Shown piece after piece: positions 52,465-58,784 of a stretch of 58,784 bases of DNA. The DNA comes from an uncultured Alphaproteobacteria bacterium (lineage in GTDB: Bacteria > Pseudomonadota > Alphaproteobacteria > HIMB59), in the NCBI GenBank assembly GCA_902601865.1, contig CACKOX010000007.1:1-58784 (forward strand). The letters run 5' to 3'. Below the pieces are notes generated by a model that saw only the letters and a list, made by a program, of their open reading frames with translations, had not been told where the DNA came from and ran no database searches. A program made the position numbers and the translations under genes. Numbering within the stretch: the first letter of the stretch is position 1; each line of letters starts with the position of its first letter.

Positions 52465-53452
52465 ATTTATCGTGATAGCTGGTTCATCAGGAGGTCATAT
52501 CTTGCCGGCAATTAAATATCTTAATAGTTTAAGTAAAATAAGAGAACCAAATAAAATTCTTTTTATTTCAAACGAAATAGGAAAAAATTATATAGATAGA
52601 ATTGAAAGCAAAATGATAAATAAATTTATTTTTAATACAAAAAATAAATTTGTTTATATTTTAAAGATATTATTAAATGTAACATCTTTATTTTTATTTA
52701 ATAGAAATATAATATTATTAGGTTTTGGTGGTTTTATTACAACTCCAATTTTAATTATTGCAAAATTATTTAATATTTTTACTTTTTCTTCAAATAAAAT
52801 TTATATACATGAACAAAATATTATTTATGGTTTAGCTAATAAATTAAATTATTTAATTGCTAAAAATGCTTTTATTTCATTTCCAAAACTTAATATGCGT
52901 AGTAAAGAAATATTTGTCGGTAATTTTTTCGTAGACAGAGAAAAGGTAATAGAAAAACTTGATAATAATTTTATTAATATTTTATTAATGGGAGGAAGTG
53001 CCGGATCAATAGATTTAAATAATAAAATGCTAAGCGAAATAATGATTTTAAATAAAACTCATTTAAATAAATTAAAATTCTATATTCAAATACCTAACCC
53101 TCAATTAGAAATAATAAAAAAAAAATACACAGATATTATAGATGATAGCCGATGCACTTTTTTTTCTTTTAAAAATAATCTCAATTTTGAAGAATACGAT
53201 TTTATACTTTCTAGATCTGGATCTGGATCTATTAATGAAATTTTATATTTCACTAATAATGTTTATTTTATTCCACATTTGGTATCTAGGGATAAACATC
53301 AAAAATTTAATTTAAGTTATTTTTTATCTCATAATATGAGCTTAAAAAATTTTTTCATACCAAATAATAAAAAGCTTATAAGTCAATTTTATTTTAATTC
53401 TCTTATTAACCCTCATTCTATTGAAAAAATTATTTGTTTTACCACTAGATGA
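52451..53452 (+). CDS. murG: UDP-GlcNAc transferase MurG (lipid II synthesis)
   Basis: Adds GlcNAc to lipid I on the cytoplasmic membrane face. 333 residues from TTG at 52451, short and divergent. Key pieces remain: AGSSGGHILPAIKYL (family GTGGHxxPA), LLGFGGFITTPIL, IHEQNIIYGLANK, LLMGGSAGS, and the acceptor/donor segment SRSGSGSINEI (usual SRAGAxTxxE). The Ser-Gly repeat there is encoded by a tandem GGATCT. The following murC overlaps by 4 bases. Confidence 0.9.
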   Translation: MKKIKFIVIAGSSGGHILPAIKYLNSLSKIREPNKILFISNEIGKNYIDRIESKMINKFIFNTKNKFVYILKILLNVTSLFLFNRNIILLGFGGFITTPILIIAKLFNIFTFSSNKIYIHEQNIIYGLANKLNYLIAKNAFISFPKLNMRSKEIFVGNFFVDREKVIEKLDNNFINILLMGGSAGSIDLNNKMLSEIMILNKTHLNKLKFYIQIPNPQLEIIKKKYTDIIDDSRCTFFSFKNNLNFEEYDFILSRSGSGSINEILYFTNNVYFIPHLVSRDKHQKFNLSYFLSHNMSLKNFFIPNNKKLISQFYFNSLINPHSIEKIICFTTR

Positions 53453-54828
53453 AATTCTCAGAATTAACAACTAGTAAAGTTCACATTATCGGAATTAATG
53501 GTATTGGCATGAGTGCTTTAGCTATTTATTTAAAAAAAAATAATATTAATGTTACTGGTAGTGATATTGCATTCAATGCCAACACAGTAAATTTAGAAAA
53601 AAACAAGATACCAGTTTATATTGGTCATAAAATATCAAATATTAAGAATAGAGATATAATATTTTATTCTTCAGCTATTAAAAACAATCCTGAAATCAAA
53701 GAAGCAAAAAAAAATAAAATACCTTGTTATAATAGATCCAAACTTCTTCAGCTTATATGTAAAGATAAGTTTACTATTTTAGTGTCTGGTTCACATGGAA
53801 AAACATCAACTACTTCTGTTTTAGGACATTTGTTAGTTTGTGCAGGTCTTAACCCAACTATCATTTCTGGAGGTATTATGCAAAATTTTGGACAAAATAT
53901 ATATCTTACCAATAGTAATTATGTAGTCGTAGAGGCTGATGAGAGTGATGGAACAGTATTTAAATTAAATCCTAAATATTTATTATTTTTAAATGTTGAC
54001 AGGGAACACATTGATTTTTATAAATCTTACTCTAAGTTTAAATCTAAAATTAAAAATTATATTCTAGCTCAAAATAAAAAAAACATAAAAATTTTTATAA
54101 ATAATGATGATTCTTTTCTATCTTCTTTAAAAAAATATTCAAATAACTTTAAAACTTTTGGTTCAAACACAAAAGCAAACTATAGTTATAAATTAATTAA
54201 TTTAACTGATAAAAAATCTTCATTCGATTTCTTTAAAGGTAAAAAAATCTTGTCAAAGAGTTTATCTACAAATTTATTAGGTGAGCACAATGTACAAAAT
54301 CTAACTGCAGTTCTATCTATTATAGATGATTTAGGATATGAGATTAAAAAATCTCATATCCTAAATTTTAAGGGAACCAAAAGAAGAATGAATATTTTAG
54401 GTAAATTAAAAAAAACTACATTTATCGATGACTATGCACATCATCCTACTGAAATTGAAAATTTAATTAAAATTTCATCATTGTATAAAAAGAAACTCAT
54501 AACCTTAATAATTGAGCCTCATAGATACTCTAGGCTAAATGATTTATATGATGAATATCTGAGTGTATTAAAGAATGTTAATAATTTGATTATTTTTAAA
54601 ACATATGAAGCAGGCGAAAGCTATAAACATGGTATGAAAAATTCTAAAAATTTGGTTAATGATTTGAATGTTTTAAATAATCAAAAAACTAAATATATTG
54701 ATAATTATCAAGATTTATTTAATTTGTTAGATCAATCTTTATTAAATAAAAAGGAAAGTATAATTATTTCTGCTGGAGCCGGAGATATTTCAAATCAAAT
54801 CCGTTTTTTTTATGACTCTAGAAAATAA
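53449..54828 (+). CDS. murC: UDP-N-acetylmuramate-L-alanine ligase
   Basis: ATP-dependent addition of L-Ala to UDP-MurNAc. 459 residues. N-terminal HIIGINGIGMSALA, P-loop GSHGKTSTT (114-122), VVVEADESDGTVFKL, NVDREHIDFYKSY, and the C-terminal FIDDYAHHPTEIENLI are diagnostic. The coding sequence contains a perfect 38-base hairpin at 54329-54366, without breaking the family pattern (DDLGYE...ILNFKGTKRR). Overlaps murG by 4 and murB by 17 bases. Confidence 0.96.
   Translation: MKFSELTTSKVHIIGINGIGMSALAIYLKKNNINVTGSDIAFNANTVNLEKNKIPVYIGHKISNIKNRDIIFYSSAIKNNPEIKEAKKNKIPCYNRSKLLQLICKDKFTILVSGSHGKTSTTSVLGHLLVCAGLNPTIISGGIMQNFGQNIYLTNSNYVVVEADESDGTVFKLNPKYLLFLNVDREHIDFYKSYSKFKSKIKNYILAQNKKNIKIFINNDDSFLSSLKKYSNNFKTFGSNTKANYSYKLINLTDKKSSFDFFKGKKILSKSLSTNLLGEHNVQNLTAVLSIIDDLGYEIKKSHILNFKGTKRRMNILGKLKKTTFIDDYAHHPTEIENLIKISSLYKKKLITLIIEPHRYSRLNDLYDEYLSVLKNVNNLIIFKTYEAGESYKHGMKNSKNLVNDLNVLNNQKTKYIDNYQDLFNLLDQSLLNKKESIIISAGAGDISNQIRFFYDSRK
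54329..54366 (+). repeat. Perfect 17-bp inverted repeat inside murC
   Basis: Bases 54329-54345 are the exact reverse complement of 54350-54366, separated by AAAA; a G-U pair extends the RNA stem by one. It encodes residues around DLGYEIKKSHILNF. No other coding region I inspected holds a perfect stem this long; the nearest is 11 bp in the ArgO-type gene. Confidence 0.9.
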
Positions 54829-55687
54829 AAATTTAATTACTAACTATCCATCAGCTAAATATTCTTGGTTAAAATCTGGTGGTAAAATTAGTTATCTCTA
54901 TAAAATTTATAACCAAATTGATTTAAGTATTCTTTTTAGCAGAAATGATGTTAAAAAAAAATCATTATTTGTGGTTGGTAATCTTTCAAACACATTAATA
55001 AAAGATGAGGGTTTCAAAGGAATAGGTATAAAGCTTCAAGGCGATTTTACTAACATTCAAATAAATACTGATCATATGTTAGTTGGTGCAGCAGTTTTAG
55101 ATAATTTCTTTTCAAAGTTTTGTTATCAAAAAGGAATTTCAGGTTATGAGTTTCTATATACAATTCCAGGTTCAATTGGAGGAAATATATTTATGAACGC
55201 TGGTTGTTATAATCAGGAAATAAAAGATAAATTGATAAGTGTCATTTACTTTGACATTAATGATAATAAAATTTATGAAAAAAACATAAGAGAATTAGAA
55301 TTTGATTACCGAAAGGGCTTTCAAAAAAATAATACGATAATTTTATATGGAAAATTTCATATTTTTAATGGAGATAAGAATAATATAAAAAAATTAATGC
55401 AAGAATATGAGAATATTAGAAATCAAACTCAACCACTAAAAGTAAATTGCTGTGGCAGTATTTTTAAGAATCCAATAAATCAAAGTGCTTGGAAACTAAT
55501 TCAGTCCTCAATAGATGAGAGCTTTTATAAGGGCCCTATAAAACTATCAAAAATTCACTCAAATTTTTTCGAAAATGACCCAAATATTAGCGCCAATAGT
55601 ATAGATCTATTTATTTCCAAAATTCAAAAAAGAGTAAAAGATAAACATAAAATTATACTTCAAAAAGAATTAAGAATCATAGATTGA
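54812..55687 (+). CDS. murB: UDP-N-acetylenolpyruvoylglucosamine reductase
   Basis: FAD/NADPH enzyme forming UDP-MurNAc. 291 residues, short N-terminus. Seen: LVVGNLSNTLIKDEGFKGIGI-like FAD-binding region (in two parts), GYEFLYTIPGSIGGNIFMNAG, FDYRKGFQK with the substrate Tyr and Arg, the proton-donor Ser in NCCGSIFKNP, and the C-terminal KLSKIHSNFFEN. The ATG at 54812 lies inside the end of murC. Overlaps ddl by 4 bases. Confidence 0.94.
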   Translation: MTLENKNLITNYPSAKYSWLKSGGKISYLYKIYNQIDLSILFSRNDVKKKSLFVVGNLSNTLIKDEGFKGIGIKLQGDFTNIQINTDHMLVGAAVLDNFFSKFCYQKGISGYEFLYTIPGSIGGNIFMNAGCYNQEIKDKLISVIYFDINDNKIYEKNIRELEFDYRKGFQKNNTIILYGKFHIFNGDKNNIKKLMQEYENIRNQTQPLKVNCCGSIFKNPINQSAWKLIQSSIDESFYKGPIKLSKIHSNFFENDPNISANSIDLFISKIQKRVKDKHKIILQKELRIID

Positions 55688-56574
55688 TTGATAAAAAAAT
55701 TAAATTACTAAAAATACTTGTAGTAGCGGGTGGATGGTCTGACGAAAGAGAGGTCTCTCTTATGTCTGGGAAAAATGTTTTTTCTTGTCTTGAAAAGAAT
55801 AATTTTAAAGTAAAATTTTTAGATGTTAAAAAAAATAATATTGAACGAATTTTACAATATAAACCAGATATAATATTTAATTCTCTTCACGGTGAATTTG
55901 GTGAAGATGGAGGTATAAATTCGTTTGCCAAAAAAAATAATATTGCTATTACTCATTCTGGTGCCATTTCATCTGCATTATGTTTTAATAAACGCTTATT
56001 AAAAAATTATCTTAAAAAAAAAATTAATATTTTATCTCCTAAAGAGATTTTAAATAAAGAACAAATCAAATTTCCGGTCATATTAAAGCCAAATTGGGGA
56101 GGCTCCTCTAAAGGTATTAAATTTATAAAAAATAAAAACGAGCTTAAAAAATATATTAATAATCATTTAAATTTAATTGAAGAATTTGTTTATGGAAGGG
56201 AATTAACTGTAACTGTAATAGAAAATAATAATAAAATTCAGGCTCTTGGTGTCACAGAAATTGAATTTTATAATAAACATTACGACTATATTGCGAAATA
56301 CACAAAAAATAAAAGTTTGCACTTTCTACCAGCCCGAATTTCTAAATTGCAGTATGATATTATAATGAAAATATCAAAAAAAATATTTCGTATTTGTAAT
56401 TGCAAAGGAATAGCAAGATTAGATTTTATAATAAGTAATAAAACTAAAAAAATATATTTTTTAGAAATAAATACTCATCCAGGACTAACCAAAATATCAC
56501 TTGCTCCAGAACAAGCTGATTACAAAAGAATTTCTTATTTATCTCTTTTAAAAAAAATAATTAATTCATCTTAA
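55684..56574 (+). CDS. ddl: D-alanine-D-alanine ligase
   Basis: ATP-grasp ligase making D-Ala-D-Ala. 296 residues from TTG at 55684 (overlapping the murB stop). Seen: VVAGGWSDEREVSLMSG, FNSLHGEFGEDGGINSF, FPVILKPNWGGSSKGIKF, EEFVYGRELTVTVI, IARLDFIIS and FLEINTHPGLTKISLAP. The usual metal-site motif EINTxPGxT is intact (EINTHPGLT). Followed by ftsQ with a 1-base overlap. Confidence 0.94.
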   Translation: MIDKKIKLLKILVVAGGWSDEREVSLMSGKNVFSCLEKNNFKVKFLDVKKNNIERILQYKPDIIFNSLHGEFGEDGGINSFAKKNNIAITHSGAISSALCFNKRLLKNYLKKKINILSPKEILNKEQIKFPVILKPNWGGSSKGIKFIKNKNELKKYINNHLNLIEEFVYGRELTVTVIENNNKIQALGVTEIEFYNKHYDYIAKYTKNKSLHFLPARISKLQYDIIMKISKKIFRICNCKGIARLDFIISNKTKKIYFLEINTHPGLTKISLAPEQADYKRISYLSLLKKIINSS

Positions 56575-57221
56575 TGTTTCTGAAATATAAAGTAGCCACA
56601 ACATATCTTGTATCAATATTATTTCTAATATTATTTTTTTATTTTTCGATAAACTATTTAATTAAAAAACCTTTTGAAATAATTAATTTTATTGACTCTG
56701 ACATACATGAGGATTTTGAAATTGATATAACTAAAAATTTAGATGATATAAATAATTATTTAAAAGAATATTCATTTATAGAAAGCCACTTACTTAAGCG
56801 TAAAAATAATGAAATTAATATTGAAATAAGTCTTAAGAAATCTTTTGCAATTAATAATTTTACTAAAGAGGTAATATTTTATGATAACACAATTGCCCCA
56901 TTGAATTATTTCAAAAAAAGTTATCTAGATGAAATCAATCTAACTGATATTTCTAAAAATAGTATTCACATAAATAATTACTTATATGAAAATTATCAAG
57001 CATTGTCTCATCTATTTAATATTGATCAAATAGAGTATATTGATGAAAGGAGATACAATTTAGTTTTAAGTAATGGTAAATTAGTTATGCTTCCTAAGAT
57101 GATTGATTCCAAATTGCTCTATTTTATTAAAAACAATATTGATTTAATTGATAAAAGTACAAATTATGACCACTTTTTGGATTTGAGAAATTTTCATAAC
57201 AAAACGATAAGATTAAAATAA
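56574..57221 (+). CDS. ftsQ: Cell division protein FtsQ
   Basis: 215 residues, somewhat shorter than typical. One N-terminal helix (residues 9-31) followed by a divergent POTRA-type region (DINNYLKEYSFIESHLLKRKNNEINIEISLKKSFAINN) and a beta domain ending RRYNLVLSNGKLVMLPK, which recalls the FtsQ RxxLxLxxGxxxxLP stretch. Identity is supported by its place between ddl and ftsA. It recruits FtsB/FtsL to the divisome. Confidence 0.85.
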   Translation: MFLKYKVATTYLVSILFLILFFYFSINYLIKKPFEIINFIDSDIHEDFEIDITKNLDDINNYLKEYSFIESHLLKRKNNEINIEISLKKSFAINNFTKEVIFYDNTIAPLNYFKKSYLDEINLTDISKNSIHINNYLYENYQALSHLFNIDQIEYIDERRYNLVLSNGKLVMLPKMIDSKLLYFIKNNIDLIDKSTNYDHFLDLRNFHNKTIRLK

Positions 57222-58411
57222 TTGGATAGTTACAAAACAATAATAGAGATTGGATCTTTTTCTATAAAAACAATTATTTACTCTGAATTTAATGAAGAGT
57301 GTAAAATTGTAGGCACTGGTAAGTCTAAAACTCAAGGTTATACAGGTAATGAAATTGAGAATATTGACGATTTTATAGATTGTATAAAAAATTCTATTGT
57401 TCAGGCAGAAAAACAAGCAAACAATATTATTAAAGATGCCTACTTATTAATTACAAATCAAAGTATAAATATAAAAAAAATTAAAAAAGATTTGATACTT
57501 AATGGAGCTATAATAGAAAAAAATGACATTAGAAAAATATCAAAAATAAATATACCTAAAAACGATCAGTTCTATCAAAATTTATATACATCACATTTTT
57601 TAATTGATGATAATTTAGTTACTGATAACCCAATAGGTTTAAATTCACAAAAGTTATCAATAATTTCACTCCTTTCTTTAATACAGAATAAGCAAATTAA
57701 TCTTTTGAATAATATTTTCCAAAAACTTCAAATTAAAATTATAAATTATTTAGATTCTACGACATCTTATTTTTTTTATTTAAAAAACAAGAAAATAATT
57801 AAATCTAATGTAATCCTAATAGATTTTGGATTTAACCATACAAATATAATTATGATAAAAAATAAACAATTGTCTTTTGTAAAAAAATACCTTATGGCTG
57901 TAAACTTATTTCTGACGATTTAGTAAAAATGTTGAATATTAGTTTTGATTTTGCGGAAAAGTTAAAAATTTCAACTATAGACCTTATGGACACTAGAAAT
58001 TCATCAATTGAAATACCTGTCTGGGAAGAATTTGGTAACAATGTCAAAAATAAAATTGAACATAATTACATCAAGAATATTGTACTATCTCGTTTAGATG
58101 AAATCTTTAGATTAGTCATGGAAGTTTTACCAAAAGACAAAAATTTTTATTCTTATTTATTTACAGGTGGTGGTTCAAAAATTAAGAATTTTGGTAACTA
58201 TTTTCGCTCAAGATATGGCCATGATATTCAGTTTCTAGAGCCGCCAAAATATTGTGGTATCCCAAAAGTTCTAAATGATGCCAGTATTATGTCGCTTTAT
58301 TCAAGTTTTTATATTTTAACAAATAAAAGTTCAAAAAATGCTGATTATATTAAAAAAATTGATTCATTTTCAAACAAAATATGGTACAAAAGATTCGTAG
58401 ACCTACTATAG
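57222..58411 (+). CDS. ftsA: Cell division protein FtsA, interrupted by a -1 frame change at an A7 run
   Basis: Actin-like membrane tether of FtsZ. TTG start at 57222, abutting ftsQ. The first frame reads IIEIGSFSIKTIIYSEF ... NVILIDFGFNHTNIIMI to about residue 222 and then runs out-of-frame to a stop at 57923. The second frame carries the rest: KIPYGCKLISDDLVKMLNISFDFAEKLKI (in two pieces), LFTGGGSKIKNFGNYF and CGIPKVLNDASIM. Joining them by one -1 step at 57881-57887 gives a complete protein of about 396 residues. Either a recoded or slippage-expressed gene or an assembly indel; loss of function is unlikely because ftsA is essential in most bacteria. Confidence 0.85.
57881..57887 (+). promoter_or_regulatory. 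A AAA AAA slippery heptamer in ftsA
   Basis: In the zero frame the codons are GTA AAA AAA TAC, so the A7 run sits exactly as X XXY YYZ for -1 ribosomal frameshifting; one extra A added by RNA polymerase would have the same effect. After the shift the reading continues AAA ATA CCT TAT GGC, the conserved IPxG segment of FtsA. No strong stem-loop is visible just downstream. Confidence 0.6.
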
Positions 58412-58431
58412 GTTGATTTGCGGGGAAAAAA

Positions 58432-58784
58432 ATGACACTAGATATAGAACCAGTAGTTGATCAAAAAAACTTAAAACCATCTCTAACAGTAATGGGTGTT
58501 GGCGGCGCAGGCAGTAACGCTATAAATAACATGATTCAATCGAATTTAAATAATGTTGATTTTATTGTGGCTAATACAGATGCCCAAGCTCTTGAAAACT
58601 CTCTTTGTTATAATCGCATCCAATTAGGCTTAGAAAAAACTAAAGGCTTAGGTGCAGGCGCAGATCCAATTATTGGAAAAGATGCGGCAGAAGAAAGTAT
58701 AGATTTAATATCAGAAGAATTAAGAAATACTAATATGTTATTTTTAACAGCTGGTTTGGGTGGTGGTACAGGAACAGGCGCCTT
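58432..58784 (+). CDS. ftsZ: Cell division protein FtsZ, partial
   Basis: N-terminal 117 codons of the tubulin-like division GTPase; the rest is beyond the window. Ribosome-binding site GGGG about 7 bases before the ATG at 58432. Seen: VMGVGGAGSNAINNMIQ, VANTDAQAL (family VxNTDxQAL), RIQLGLEKTKGLGAGADP, and the tubulin signature GGGTGTGA at the very end. Ends the ddl-ftsQ-ftsA-ftsZ order of the dcw cluster. Confidence 0.97.
   Translation, partial: MTLDIEPVVDQKNLKPSLTVMGVGGAGSNAINNMIQSNLNNVDFIVANTDAQALENSLCYNRIQLGLEKTKGLGAGADPIIGKDAAEESIDLISEELRNTNMLFLTAGLGGGTGTGA

Noticed and set aside
53210..53245. Tandem GGATCT repeats in murG
   Set aside because: They encode the Ser-Gly part of the conserved substrate-binding loop and are only three units long.
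57929..58411. Independent second gene after a truncated ftsA
   Set aside because: Its frame carries the C-terminal FtsA motifs and the conserved segment continues upstream of its ATG back to the A7 run, so it is the rest of ftsA rather than a separate gene.
1..58784. CRISPR arrays, insertion sequences, prophage genes, rRNA and tRNA genes
   Set aside because: No regularly spaced repeats, transposase or integrase motifs, or conserved RNA-gene sequences were seen on either strand by eye.

Overview
This window comes from a small, AT-rich genome (roughly 30 % G+C by eye, not computed) with very tight gene packing, many 1-4 base ATGA/TAATG overlaps and many TTG starts. Gene content and order point to a streamlined, probably marine alphaproteobacterium of the SAR11/HIMB59 type: an aapJQMP amino-acid ABC operon, 5-aminolevulinate synthase (C4 haem pathway), the alphaproteobacterial regulator TrcR (DUF1013), tkt-gap-fba, yebC next to tolQRAB-pal-cpoB-tilS-ftsH-glmM, rluD-rpoH, and the end of the dcw cluster. 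I see no rRNA, tRNA, CRISPR array, insertion sequence or prophage. Once two small genes at 8201-8544 are counted, no stretch longer than 300 bases lacks a gene.

Layout. 1-3320: apaG (partial) and fhs (formate-THF ligase), divergent from ugd. 3445-8177: general L-amino-acid ABC transporter aapJQMP plus a LysE-type exporter. 8201-13486: accessory-like stretch with two small proteins (one DUF3563-like), an M19 dipeptidase, a small charged protein, a DUF3445/TSUP pair, a short TAXI-like periplasmic protein, an ArgO-type exporter, an unexplained structured 83-base element and a DUF2721 membrane protein. 13478-23653: a MATE exporter and almost the whole haem pathway (hemJ, F, H, E, B, C on the minus strand, hemA on the plus strand). 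HemC carries a ~180-residue C-terminal extension that may supply the otherwise missing HemD. 23698-30004: trhO, rpmG, then photolyase, FAD oxidoreductase, DUF1365, Cfa-like methyltransferase and DUF3833 lipoprotein, a set resembling singlet-oxygen / furan-fatty-acid clusters. 29991-36094: trcR, rpmE, suhB, efp, fbaB, gap, tkt on the minus strand. 36130-45245: zapB-like, zapA, 5-formyl-THF cyclo-ligase, ymdB, yebC, a short PD-(D/E)XK-like protein where ruvCAB would be expected, then the Tol-Pal system and tilS. 45283-50541: ftsH, glmM, a short HisZ-like protein, purA. 50542-52181 (minus): rpoH and an RluA-family pseudouridine synthase. 52189-58784: a small membrane protein, then murG, murC, murB, ddl, ftsQ, ftsA and the start of ftsZ.

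The observations most worth a second look are: ftsA split by a -1 frame change exactly at an A7 run that forms a textbook slippery heptamer; ruvCAB absent from its usual place with a small nuclease-like gene there instead; a perfect 17-bp-stem hairpin inside the murC coding sequence; a HemC fusion that may replace HemD; a full-length photolyase with no ATG/GTG/TTG start (ATC inferred); an 83-base element closed by a 10-bp inverted repeat and carrying a CCCUCC loop; and several genes whose -10 box lies exactly 6 bases before the ATG, which predicts leaderless mRNAs.
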